A DNA stretch of 64,000 bases, taken from NCBI GenBank assembly GCA_038236995.1, contig JBBRZE010000002.1:62001-126000 (forward strand). The letters run 5' to 3'. Below the pieces are notes generated by a model. That model was not told the origin of the DNA. It was given only the letters and a program-made list of their open reading frames with translations, and searched no databases. A program made the translations under genes and the position numbers. This stretch comes from JAAFHB01 sp038236995. GTDB taxonomy: Bacteria; Bacteroidota; Bacteroidia; Bacteroidales; Prolixibacteraceae. How positions within the stretch are numbered: the first letter of the stretch is position 1; the number at the start of each line of letters is the position of its first letter. This document shows positions 46,726 through 55,576 of the stretch, one piece after another.

Positions 46726-47214
46726 TCATAACAATTTTAATATTTTATCCCAATTGTTTTCCATATACAGAGAAATACCACGTCCCGGATTGAAAATAGG
46801 GTACATCTTCCGAAAATCACTCACCGCATTGGAGTACGAATCATTTGTAATGTATCCCTTGCTTGCAAGATAAAGCAATGCAATAGATGGTGAACGAGAC
46901 AAACCCTGATTGCAATGAATTAAAATTTTTCGATCAGCTATATGTTTGTCAATAAATTCCATAGACGACTTCATGATTGGATTGGTATAGGTTGGGCTTA
47001 ATTCCTTTTCCATATCAACCATATTTAGAAATAAATTTTGACCTTTCTCCATTACCAAATAATGAGGATGAGTTGAAGGCAGTGAACCTTTATAGCCTAC
47101 AGCATTGACATGACATGGGTGTTTACAAGCATGAATCACCACCCAATCTGCCAAAGGAGAAATATTGCATTCTTGATCCGTGCCGATGTAAATATTTGGA
47201 TAAATTTCTGTCAT
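46726..47214 (-). CDS. Dual-specificity protein phosphatase
   Basis: A 162-residue cytoplasmic phosphatase of the DSP/tyrosine-phosphatase fold. The P-loop HCNQGLSRS (residues 100-108) has catalytic C101 and R107. The general acid is likely D67 or a nearby residue (NMVDMEKE). The N-terminal IYPNIYIG is typical of small prokaryotic DSPs. Its ATG overlaps the stop of the KTSC gene by one base (TAATG), so its translation is coupled to the SIR2-HerA-KTSC cassette. It could dephosphorylate a protein, nucleotide or RNA end, and may oppose the nearby HipA-like kinase. That link is inference. Confidence 0.85.
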   Translation of the reverse strand: MTEIYPNIYIGTDQECNISPLADWVVIHACKHPCHVNAVGYKGSLPSTHPHYLVMEKGQNLFLNMVDMEKELSPTYTNPIMKSSMEFIDKHIADRKILIHCNQGLSRSPSIALLYLASKGYITNDSYSNAVSDFRKMYPIFNPGRGISLYMENNWDKILKLL

Positions 47215-47435
47215 TATTCTATTCTTTCATAAGGATATAATCCTTTTAAGTTTCTATGCAAATATGAACCTATCGATGGTGCATTAAGAAGTCCATCATA
47301 TTCATTTTGGGCAACACCTTTGTATATATACATAGTCCCATTCAGAAACCTAATATAAACAATCTGATTTGCTTCGTCGTAGCCTATTTCAGCTACATTT
47401 GAAGAACTAACTTGTTGCATTACTGGATAACTCAT
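47214..47435 (-). CDS. KTSC-domain small protein
   Basis: A 73-residue protein that is a single KTSC domain: SSNVAEIGYD, then IVYIRFLNGTMYIYKGV, AQNEYDGLL, and SIGSYLHRNLKGLYPYE at the C-terminus. KTSC domains also occur fused to nucleic-acid enzymes and are thought to bind RNA or protein, but their function is not established. It overlaps the end of herA by 29 bases and the phosphatase start by one base, so it is a fixed part of the cassette. Codon use and composition match the neighbours. Confidence 0.8.
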   Translation of the reverse strand: MSYPVMQQVSSSNVAEIGYDEANQIVYIRFLNGTMYIYKGVAQNEYDGLLNAPSIGSYLHRNLKGLYPYERIE

Positions 47436-49230
47436 TTTCTTCCTCCTTTAATTTTTGATTTCTCCAAAGAGATAAAAGTTTATTATAATCTTCAATATTA
47501 ATATTTTTATCTTCCATCCATTTCTCTGAAACTTTCGGATCGGAACCTTTAGGGGCATTTGAAAGTTTGTAAAATTGAACTCTTGAAGGAATTTTTACAC
47601 CTTCGCCTGAAATAATTCCCTCCCCAGTTCTTAAACTGGGCAATAAATCGACCATTGTTTGCAATTCATCTTGAATCGCTGAACGAATATGGGCCCTATC
47701 TTTAGAATTATTCATTCTTAATGCAATGATTGTACCGCACTGGCTCAATACTGTTTCGTCCAATTCGGAAGGGCGCTGTGTCACTAATGCTAATCCAACA
47801 CCATATTTTCTTCCCTCTTTTGCAATACTTTGAACAGCTCGTGAGGATATAGAATTTTCTCCAGCTTTTAAATAATTATGAGCTTCTTCTAATACAATTA
47901 ATAAAGGTTGTTCTTTACCTCCATTGGGCAAATTCTGTCCCCAAAACAATGCATCATAAATAATTTTCAACAGAGTTCCGGATATTGAAGTCATAATTTC
48001 ACTTGGAATGCCAGATAAATCAAGTATAGTTATCGGTTTATCACTTCCTAACCACTCAAAAAGCAAATTACTTAGATCACTTATAATTATTCCATCTAAA
48101 TTTGGTTCGTAATCTCCCGGGTAAAAGAGAAAATTGTAAGTGGAGTCTTTTAGTTTTAATCTCACACTATCAAGAAATCCTAAAATTCCCTTGGCTTGAA
48201 AATTTAAAAACGGTGCACCTCCACCAGGACTTGCTGGAGGATATTCATTTGAAATTAATCGTTCAGGATTTCCATTTATTATTGGATTATTAACGGAATT
48301 CAAATCCCGGCTTATGCGAAGAGTTTTTCTCTCAAAATCGTCACAATCAAACCACAGTTTTTTTATGCTAAATGGTATTGGAGTATCAGCAGTAATAAGC
48401 TCCGTTCCTATATCAATTGCATTTGCCCGTGCGGCTTGTATTTTTGATTCTTCAATTTTTGTTCTAAAATAATCTCTGTTTTGGTCTGAAAGAGAACCCG
48501 AAAAAATACTCATTAACTCATTGAAGGGCAATGCCCAGAAAGGGATGCATAATTCCTTTTCATCATTAGCACTGTTAGCTCTAATCTTATAAACATTACT
48601 TTTACCTTTTAAAATACTATCATATTCTCCATGTGGGTCTATTACAAGTATTCTAGAGCTTTTATAATTTTTATCTGCAATTGCCTTTAAAAGAACACCG
48701 ACAGCATTTGATTTTCCACTACCTGTTGAACCAAGTATTGCGCAATGCCGAGAAATTAGTTTGTTTAAATCAATCTTGGCATTTAGGCTTTCTGAAATAC
48801 TAATATTGCCAATGGTTATTGAGTTATTAGTATCAAATCCACCATAAACAATATCCAAATCTTTAATCGTCACCAAATGAACCTTATCACCGGTAGTTGG
48901 TGATTGAGAAACTCCTCGTTCAAATTTTCGGCCAATTTGTTCACCAATTAAAGCCATGTTAAGAAATTGTCGATTGTCAAGTTTGGAATAATCTTGTTCA
49001 ATAATTTCTTTCATTCTTTCAGGAATTGCGGCTGCACCAATTTGTGTGACAATTCCGTAAAGATTTGTATAGCCAAGCGGCACTTTTAAGAACGATCCAA
49101 TTTGACCAATTCGATATACAATCCCATCAATAACAGGCATATTTGATTTAATATTGTCAGATAACTGAACTGTAATAGTATTGCCGCTTACACTAATAAT
49201 TTCTCCAACTTCAGTTTGAAAATTTTTCAT
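47407..49230 (-). CDS. HerA-family ATPase/helicase of the SIR2 system
   Basis: Hexameric FtsK/HerA-type DNA translocase, 607 residues. An N-terminal HAS-barrel (about 1-130) precedes the ATPase core with Walker A GSTGSGKS (167-174), ILVIDPHGEYDS, Walker B LIVLEEAH (444-451) and the sensor-like LALVTQRPSELDETVLSQC. The start overlaps the SIR2 stop by four bases (ATGA). In described SIR2-HerA anti-phage systems, HerA forms a ring that assembles with SIR2 NADase subunits. The gene pair and full-length domains suggest this one works the same way. Confidence 0.92.
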   Translation of the reverse strand: MKNFQTEVGEIISVSGNTITVQLSDNIKSNMPVIDGIVYRIGQIGSFLKVPLGYTNLYGIVTQIGAAAIPERMKEIIEQDYSKLDNRQFLNMALIGEQIGRKFERGVSQSPTTGDKVHLVTIKDLDIVYGGFDTNNSITIGNISISESLNAKIDLNKLISRHCAILGSTGSGKSNAVGVLLKAIADKNYKSSRILVIDPHGEYDSILKGKSNVYKIRANSANDEKELCIPFWALPFNELMSIFSGSLSDQNRDYFRTKIEESKIQAARANAIDIGTELITADTPIPFSIKKLWFDCDDFERKTLRISRDLNSVNNPIINGNPERLISNEYPPASPGGGAPFLNFQAKGILGFLDSVRLKLKDSTYNFLFYPGDYEPNLDGIIISDLSNLLFEWLGSDKPITILDLSGIPSEIMTSISGTLLKIIYDALFWGQNLPNGGKEQPLLIVLEEAHNYLKAGENSISSRAVQSIAKEGRKYGVGLALVTQRPSELDETVLSQCGTIIALRMNNSKDRAHIRSAIQDELQTMVDLLPSLRTGEGIISGEGVKIPSRVQFYKLSNAPKGSDPKVSEKWMEDKNINIEDYNKLLSLWRNQKLKEEENELSSNATS

Positions 49231-50501
49231 TTTTTCTGCTCTTCAGTTACATTTTGGGAAAAGATCATTGATTGAATGAAGTCAACAAAACACTTAAAGT
49301 CCGTAATCTTTAGTTCTCCTTCTCCTGTCCATTTTTCTTCCCCTTTTGCTTCGGTATTCATTACCTCGTTAGGATTATTTGGAGCATCTTCATCAAAGTA
49401 AAGGTTAATGTTAATAGTATCCTCTTTATCAGGTTCTCTTTTTAATCTCCATTTACCATACTGACAACCAATTACTGCAGATCTACAACCAAAAATTGAC
49501 ATTTTACTATTTTCCTTAGCTAACTTTGCAAGCATTGATTCTTCAGTAAACAAATATCCGTTTCTTTTTCCTTCATTCCACTGAATATCATAACATAGCA
49601 CACACACATGTGCTAATGTATTTGACTTTAATGCTGTTAAGATTCGTTCATTAATATGTTCATCGCCAAAAGAATAACCACATATAATAAGTATAGTATC
49701 TGGTTGCCTAAGAAAATGACTTAATCTGTCTCCTAAAGCAGTATATGGCTGTTTTTTTGAATCATTATATTTTAACGTTGACGGATAAATTAAAATATCC
49801 TCTGAATCAGAATCTTTCCTCCAAACCTTTTTTGTTTCTTCGTCATAATGCCAGCCTAATGACCCATGAATCTTCCATAACTTTGTTTGGTTTGGTAAGA
49901 AGCATAAATCATCAACAGAATTTGAATTAAAAAAAGGTCTGAAACTTCCTGTAAAGCCATCATAATAAGGAATGTTTTTATGTTCTAAGCCTAATTCAAA
50001 TAGGTAGTCATAATTTGTTGTAAAAATTTCAATTGGGTACTTTCTATCGGCTTTTCCAATCCATTCCGCAAAATCGACATGAATTACATTATCCAGATCA
50101 ATCTTTTCGTGAATACTTACCGCAGTTCTAATTTGATTCTTTATTTCTTTAATCAAGTTATCAAAATCTTTTACTTTAAGTCCATTTAGTATACCATTTC
50201 CAATGATCTGTTTCTTTTGCTCAAGATTGGATAATAAACTCTCAACATTATATTTTTCAACTTCTATCTCAAGTTTAATCTCATCTATAGCTCCTTTGTA
50301 CAAAACCATATTAGATAATTCCTTTTCAATGTCCTGCGTCATTTTCGCTATTGCAGGAACAACTACTGAAGCATTATTTTTCTTCGCAAGTGAAGTTCCT
50401 GCTCCAAATAAAAATGCAACTTTCTTTTTGTCTGAAACTAAAAGTTGTTGCAATCCTCTAATGTATTCCGATGGATCATGTGTCATAATGTTTTTCTCCA
50501 T
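49227..50501 (-). CDS. SIR2-domain NADase (defence effector)
   Basis: A 424-residue SIR2-like protein. NAD-site motifs are GAGTS (33-37), TTNYD (161-165), the catalytic His in KIHGSLGW (H212) and GYSFGDEHIN (275-284). A second ATG five codons in (50486) is possible. A charged insertion at about 55-130, probably a helical or coiled-coil stretch, separates the first two motifs, as in defence SIR2 proteins rather than deacetylases. The zinc finger of histone deacetylase sirtuins is absent. It begins one base after the hsdS stop and overlaps herA. The likely role is NAD depletion on infection, together with HerA. Confidence 0.9.
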   Translation of the reverse strand: MEKNIMTHDPSEYIRGLQQLLVSDKKKVAFLFGAGTSLAKKNNASVVVPAIAKMTQDIEKELSNMVLYKGAIDEIKLEIEVEKYNVESLLSNLEQKKQIIGNGILNGLKVKDFDNLIKEIKNQIRTAVSIHEKIDLDNVIHVDFAEWIGKADRKYPIEIFTTNYDYLFELGLEHKNIPYYDGFTGSFRPFFNSNSVDDLCFLPNQTKLWKIHGSLGWHYDEETKKVWRKDSDSEDILIYPSTLKYNDSKKQPYTALGDRLSHFLRQPDTILIICGYSFGDEHINERILTALKSNTLAHVCVLCYDIQWNEGKRNGYLFTEESMLAKLAKENSKMSIFGCRSAVIGCQYGKWRLKREPDKEDTININLYFDEDAPNNPNEVMNTEAKGEEKWTGEGELKITDFKCFVDFIQSMIFSQNVTEEQKK

Positions 50502-50502
50502 T

Positions 50503-51690
50503 TTAAATTTTCACCCTTACCTCCCCACTCATCAACTTCGGCAATAAAGAATCCCGAAGGGAGGTTAGTGTACGGATTTGGTTTTGGTTATTAAACATTT
50601 TTTTAAAATATGGCTTTGCCATTTCTTCAAATTCCTGAATAACCAAGCTATCAGGCAGAGAAATCTTAAGTTCTTTGAAAGTCGTGGTTGTAATTGTGTC
50701 AAAAACGCTTCCATAGGCTGCTGCTTGCAATTCATTGACGGAATATGCTACGAGCAAATAAGTGAAAAAGAAACATCCTTCAAACTTCGGTTTAATCCCA
50801 TAATTAGATTGGCTGTATGCCATTGGCTCTGAAAGCAAGCAATATTTACCGACAGTTCCTCTTGCTGAAATGACCGTTGAAAATTTTGGTAGCAATTTTG
50901 CCGAACTATTTTGTAATCCTATTTCCGTAATCGATTTTTCAGTACGCACAATAAAATTCTTGTGGTTTGTTGAAATATCACCACAGGAAAGCCATTTGAT
51001 ATTTCCATCCCAATATTCGGCATTTTCGGTTTTGGGTGTTCCTCCACCTATCAATTCTATTGAATCAAAAAGATTTGTTTCTACCCATACTTCCTTTGCC
51101 TCCTCCACAAACCATTGTCTAAAAAGCGTTTCTGCCATAGCTTCTAAAGTAGCATTTTGTCGGTGCAGCAGATCTATTTTATCATCTAAACTGGTAAGTA
51201 ATGTGGCGATTGCGCGTTGTTCAGATAATAAAGGATAACTAATAGGAATGCCTTTCAAAATTCCTGTATTAATAGAGGGCATTGTTGCCCCAACAGAAAT
51301 ATTTAGAATATATTCTCTAAACTTCGGTTGCTGAAAATAATAACTAAGAAATCTTGAATCAACTTCGGTCTTATCAGGCCTAACTCTTAACATTCTGGAT
51401 GAAAACATCCAACCGTCTTGCTCTGGTTTGACAAAGGCACTTAAATCCACAGATCCAACGCGGGTAAAAATAATATCACCTTCTTTCAATAAATATTTCG
51501 AGAGTCTTATTTTATCTTCGTCTGTGACACTTGGATAGTTGAAATTTTTAATCTTAAAATCTTGAATGTGTTCAACCGTTATAACCGGAGTACCTCCTGT
51601 TACATATTGTCCGTTCTTTAATTGGCTTCCAAATGGTCCAGTCTGAACTTCAGAAATTTCGCCTAATTCTGTCTCTTTCCACTCACTCAT
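50503..51690 (-). CDS. hsdS: Type I restriction enzyme, specificity subunit
   Basis: DNA-recognition subunit with two target-recognition domains, 395 residues. Each TRD starts with the typical tryptophan-rich head (MSEWKETELGEISEV; EVWVETNLFDSIELIGGGTPKT) and ends in a conserved helix (LLTSLDDKIDLLHRQNATLEAMAETLFRQWF; QIRTLTSLRDSLLPKLMSGEV). Both halves are complete, so a bipartite recognition site is expected. The stop lies one base before the SIR2 start, which ties the restriction operon to the SIR2-HerA cassette. Confidence 0.95.
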   Translation of the reverse strand: MSEWKETELGEISEVQTGPFGSQLKNGQYVTGGTPVITVEHIQDFKIKNFNYPSVTDEDKIRLSKYLLKEGDIIFTRVGSVDLSAFVKPEQDGWMFSSRMLRVRPDKTEVDSRFLSYYFQQPKFREYILNISVGATMPSINTGILKGIPISYPLLSEQRAIATLLTSLDDKIDLLHRQNATLEAMAETLFRQWFVEEAKEVWVETNLFDSIELIGGGTPKTENAEYWDGNIKWLSCGDISTNHKNFIVRTEKSITEIGLQNSSAKLLPKFSTVISARGTVGKYCLLSEPMAYSQSNYGIKPKFEGCFFFTYLLVAYSVNELQAAAYGSVFDTITTTTFKELKISLPDSLVIQEFEEMAKPYFKKMFNNQNQIRTLTSLRDSLLPKLMSGEVRVKI

Positions 51691-51784
51691 TGGTATTAAT
51701 CGTTAAATGGTTAGTGGAAATACTTTTGACTGAAGGTTGGTTTTTCATAGTTTCGAAATAATAGTTTAAGCGAGATCTTGCCTT

Positions 51785-52906
51785 TTAAATAGTTGCAGAA
51801 ACAGTTTTGTTTGATTCGGTAAACAGGTTAATTGGCACTTTAAATTGGTTAAACTGTTGGTATCCAATTAAACCGGTATGTTGCAATTGCCCCACAATAA
51901 TAGCGGGATGTGTTTCGTACCTGGCTGCATATTCCACGAAATCGCGCTCATTAAAATGCATATTGGTTGTCAGACTTTCATAAGCAGCCTGTGGAAATAA
52001 ATATTTCTGTGCAAATTGGTTGGCTTCCTTTTCTTTTGCTTCATCTATTGGGCTGCCGTGCAAATCTTCGAGAAATATATCCTTTTTACCGTGTTTCAGA
52101 ATATGACCCGCTTCGTGGTAAAAGGCAAACCAGAAACTATCATTTGTTTTGTAACGTCCGGATAGTTGAATAATCGGATTTTTACCTTTCCACCAGGTGG
52201 CGCCACTGATCGGCGCTTTCGGTAAGCAAGGCGTATACAGAACCGCGACACCACATCGGGCACAAATTTCCTGTAACTGCTCCTTAAAATCTTCGGGTTG
52301 ATGAATAACCAATGTTTTTATTTCATCCAGTGTATTATTAAATGCTGATTTATCAAATTCAGGGAGTTTACGATTGGCTGATTTGTGCTCCCCAATCCGT
52401 AACCAAGCTGATATAGCATGAGGACTTTGGGTATTGGCAAGCGATATTTTAAAAGCGGTTGCAACAGCTTCCTTTAAATAAATGTCTTCCCATTGACGTG
52501 GAGAGGCAATACTAAAAAACTTTAGCAGGGCATTGACTTGTTCTGGTTTGTTCAATGTATCAGGCAACCATTCCATTTTTCTCAATTCCCTGACAGGAAA
52601 CAGGTCTAACCAACCGTAGCAACTTTCAAGGAATTCTTGTTGCTCAATATTGGCAAGTTCCATGCGGTATTCATTTTCGCGTGCCATCCAGAAGCTTACG
52701 GCAATTCCTAATACCCGTTCAAGTAAAATGGCCGTTTTGAGCGTAATGGGTTCACGCCCTTTAATAATATCGTTCAATTTTTCTTTTGGCCGCCCAATCC
52801 TTTCGGCCAATTCAGCCTGTGACATGCCAATTGTATCAATCGTTTCCTGGATCGTGTCGCCCGGAGGAGAAAGTAATTCCTTTTGTAGTTTTAAATCGGA
52901 GCTCAT
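51785..52906 (-). CDS. XRE helix-turn-helix plus ImmA/IrrE-type metallopeptidase
   Basis: Antitoxin or regulator of 373 residues. The N-terminal XRE helix-turn-helix (about 25-75, MSQAELAERIGRPKEKLNDIIKG) is followed by a helical linker and an ImmA/IrrE zinc protease domain with HEAGH at 264-268. Such HigA-protease fusions are usual partners of HigB toxins, and the toxin-like gene lies 42 bases upstream. The pair is placed between hsdM and hsdS. It may both neutralise the toxin and regulate the operon. Confidence 0.88.
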   Translation of the reverse strand: MSSDLKLQKELLSPPGDTIQETIDTIGMSQAELAERIGRPKEKLNDIIKGREPITLKTAILLERVLGIAVSFWMARENEYRMELANIEQQEFLESCYGWLDLFPVRELRKMEWLPDTLNKPEQVNALLKFFSIASPRQWEDIYLKEAVATAFKISLANTQSPHAISAWLRIGEHKSANRKLPEFDKSAFNNTLDEIKTLVIHQPEDFKEQLQEICARCGVAVLYTPCLPKAPISGATWWKGKNPIIQLSGRYKTNDSFWFAFYHEAGHILKHGKKDIFLEDLHGSPIDEAKEKEANQFAQKYLFPQAAYESLTTNMHFNERDFVEYAARYETHPAIIVGQLQHTGLIGYQQFNQFKVPINLFTESNKTVSATI

Positions 52907-52948
52907 AGTGTCGTGTTTTTAGTCCAATTTTGCCTCTGATTTCAAGGC

Positions 52949-53281
52949 TTAATGGTAATCTTCAGTACCTAAAATCTGTATATCCGTTATTCGGATGCAG
53001 TCGATGCTGCTGTCATCTTTTACCGGGACAGGATGATGATCAGGGATGAATACAATTCTGTAATTTCCCGAGATATCAACGGCAAATTCGCCCTTTCTGT
53101 CCCCTTTTAGTTCATGGCAGTTGGCTGCAGGAATCGATTTCAGGACTTCCAGATTATCAGATGCAGAAATTTCTTTCATCCGCTGATTTACCTTCTTCGC
53201 CATTACGCCAAATGCTTTTTGAATTTCTTTTGCCTCGGTTAAACTTCGCGCTAACTTATTTGATTTAAAAGATATTTTCAC
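52949..53281 (-). CDS. HigB/RelE-like toxin
   Basis: A 110-residue basic protein with the RelE/HigB fold pattern: FKSNKLARSLTEAKEIQKAFG, a central helix pair, CHELKGDRKGEFAVDISGNYRIVF with the characteristic GNYRIVF strand, and IRITDIQILGTEDYH at the C-terminus. HigB toxins cut ribosome-bound mRNA. The order toxin-then-antitoxin is the HigBA order. It starts 51 bases after hsdM. Confidence 0.82.
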   Translation of the reverse strand: MKISFKSNKLARSLTEAKEIQKAFGVMAKKVNQRMKEISASDNLEVLKSIPAANCHELKGDRKGEFAVDISGNYRIVFIPDHHPVPVKDDSSIDCIRITDIQILGTEDYH

Positions 53282-53332
53282 TGCAAAGATAATTTAATTA
53301 ACTAAAAAGGTTAATAAAAAATAAATATATTT

Positions 53333-54871
53333 TTAATCCAGTTTTATTTTCTTCAGATTCTCTTCAATTGCGTTGTTCAGCTCGATCTCTTCTTTCAGTT
53401 GTTCTTCAAATTCGGCTTTGAGTTTGGAAAACCTTTCCTTAAAATCGAAATCATCTTCATCGTCGGGCAAACCAACATACCGTCCGGGTGTAACCACATA
53501 ATCCAACTCTCTCACCTTATCAATTGGAGCAGAAGCACAAAATCCTGCCACATCTTCATAGTTACCTTCCTGATTTCGCCAGTTGTGGTAAGTGCCCGAA
53601 ATTAAGGTAATATCTTCCTGCGAGAGTTCACGCGTTCGGCGGTTAATCAAATGCCCTAAGTTGCGCGCATCAATAAACAAAATTTCATTACTGCGGTCGC
53701 GGAAATTACCGTTTTTACGGTCACGCCTTAGAAACCACAAACCGGCAGGAATTTGAGTGTTCAAAAACAACTTGGCTGGCAGGTTTACAATACAGTCAAT
53801 CAAACCGGCTTCAATCAGCGCTTTTCGTATTTCCCCTTCACCCGATGATTTTGAAGTCAATGCCCCTTTTGCCAATACAATTCCGGCCTGGCCAGTCGGA
53901 GCAAGATGGTAAATAAAATGTTGCATCCATGCAAAGTTGGCGTTTCCCGAAGGTGGTGTTCCATATTGCCACCGTCCGTCAGTCCGCATCAGATCACCAC
54001 CCCAATCGCTCACATTAAAAGGAGGATTGGCAATGATATAATCGGCCTTCAGGTCTTTATGTGCATCGTTCAGGAACGAACCTTCGTTGTTCCATTTCAC
54101 CTGTGAGCTGTCGATACCGCGGATTGCCAGGTTCATTTTGCACAACCGCCAGGTGGTTTGGTTGCTCTCCTGTCCGTAGATCGAAATATCGTTAACGCCT
54201 CCCTGGTGTTCGAGCACCAATTTTTCCGATTGTACAAACATTCCACCGGAACCACAGCACGGATCAAACACGCGTCCTTTGTAAGGTTCGAGCATTTTTA
54301 CCAGGAGTTCAACAATACTGCGTGGCGTATAGAACTGTCCGCCCTGTTTTCCCTCAGCAAGCGCGAATTCACCAAGAAAATATTCAAACACATGACCGAG
54401 TACATCGGCGCTTCTGGCTTTGGCATCGCCTAAGGCAATATTACTTACAAGGTCGATCAGTTCACCCAGGCTTGTTGGATCTAAATTTTGACGGGCAAAA
54501 ACTTTTGGCAAAACACCTTTTAGTGAGGCATTTTCTGTTTCAATGGCATCCATCGCCTCATCCACAATCTTGCCTATTCCTGTTTGTTTGGCTTTCGATT
54601 GTAAAAAAGTCCAGCGGGCATCCTGTGGTACGAAGAACACATTTTCTGCTTTATATTCGTCCTTGTCCTCAGGGTCCGCGCCATTTGCCTCATCTTCTTT
54701 GAGTTTTGCATAAAGCTCTTCAAAGGAGTCGGAGATGTATTTAAGAAATATCAATCCCAAAACGACATGTTTGTATTCGGCTGCATCAATGTTTTTTCGG
54801 AGTTTATCGGCTGTTTTCCAGAGTTGCTTCTCTAAAGGTTCCTCGGTGTTAGTTTTTGTTGTTTTTGCCAT
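53333..54871 (-). CDS. hsdM: Type I restriction enzyme, methyltransferase subunit
   Basis: N6-adenine methyltransferase subunit, 512 residues. The N-terminal HsdM_N domain (LEKQLWKTADKLRKNIDAAEYKHVVLGLIFLKYIS) is followed by the N6-MTase core with SAM motif I VFDPCCGSGGMF (about 205-216) and catalytic motif IV ANPPFNVSDWGGD (about 285-297). The C-terminal coiled coil (FKERFSKLKAEFEEQLKEEIE) is typical. It is the first gene of the island on this strand and appears intact. Confidence 0.96.
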   Translation of the reverse strand: MAKTTKTNTEEPLEKQLWKTADKLRKNIDAAEYKHVVLGLIFLKYISDSFEELYAKLKEDEANGADPEDKDEYKAENVFFVPQDARWTFLQSKAKQTGIGKIVDEAMDAIETENASLKGVLPKVFARQNLDPTSLGELIDLVSNIALGDAKARSADVLGHVFEYFLGEFALAEGKQGGQFYTPRSIVELLVKMLEPYKGRVFDPCCGSGGMFVQSEKLVLEHQGGVNDISIYGQESNQTTWRLCKMNLAIRGIDSSQVKWNNEGSFLNDAHKDLKADYIIANPPFNVSDWGGDLMRTDGRWQYGTPPSGNANFAWMQHFIYHLAPTGQAGIVLAKGALTSKSSGEGEIRKALIEAGLIDCIVNLPAKLFLNTQIPAGLWFLRRDRKNGNFRDRSNEILFIDARNLGHLINRRTRELSQEDITLISGTYHNWRNQEGNYEDVAGFCASAPIDKVRELDYVVTPGRYVGLPDDEDDFDFKERFSKLKAEFEEQLKEEIELNNAIEENLKKIKLD

Positions 54872-54906
54872 TCTGTGGTTTTCAGGTTTTCATTGTTTTA
54901 CACCTA

Positions 54907-54914
54907 CAAAGTTA
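54907..54914 (-). promoter_or_regulatory. Candidate -7 box of the hsdM-hsdS-SIR2-HerA operon
   Basis: TAACTTTG on the minus strand is an exact TAnnTTTG match, 35 bases before the hsdM ATG. No exact -33 TTTG was found at the standard distance. Confidence 0.45.
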
Positions 54915-55576
54915 ATTTAATAATTCCCATCGTCATCAGAAAAGAGACAGGAGAATTTGCTCTTATTAAACGTATGTATGCTTTTTTACTTTTGCGGAAT
55001 ACAATTTTGTCAAAAGCGGATTGATAATACATAAAATCGGGTAAGTATGTCTCGGTGCGAAGTCGTAAGGGTAGATCTGTGTGTCTGTTTAATTAACGAT
55101 AAAAAGGACAGAACCGGGCGGCTCCATCCTTTTACTAAACCTAACTAACCTAACTAAACCTAAACACGAAGATTAATTACAATTATCGGGCCACAGAAGT
55201 TTCCCGCATTTCCTCTTTGGTTAATATATCACAAAAAAAGCCTAAGATGTCCAAGACAAGCCAGGTTAGGCACGATTTCAATGCATGATCATGATTGTAG
55301 CACTCTTTCATCCCCGGAGTATACCTGTTTTTTTCATAATGACGACGATGTGCCCTCAATACAGGAGTCTGATTTATTTCTGATAAAAAAAATCTCCAAA
55401 CTGAATCAATAGGGTTGGTACATTAACTTCATTGATATTAAATGAATTCATTAATTTTTAGTATAAAGAAAAATTCACATATGTGTGAAAGACGGAACCC
55501 CTTTTAGACACGGTGTAATACGATCCTGCGAAATTGGTCTCATTTTTGCTTGGTTATAAAATAAGAAATAGAATAT
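54915..55576. other. Intergenic region with CTAAC-type microsatellite
   Basis: About 660 bases between hsdM and the insertion sequence without a credible gene. At 55134-55166 the plus strand reads as imperfect CTAAC/CTAAAC units (ACTAAACCTAACTAACC and on). The rest is AT-rich and shows no other structure I can support. Confidence 0.5.

Noticed and set aside
53284..53291. TATCTTTG on the minus strand as a -7 promoter box for the HigB-like gene
   Set aside because: It is only three bases before the start codon, so transcription would begin inside the gene; kept out unless a leaderless or later start is shown.
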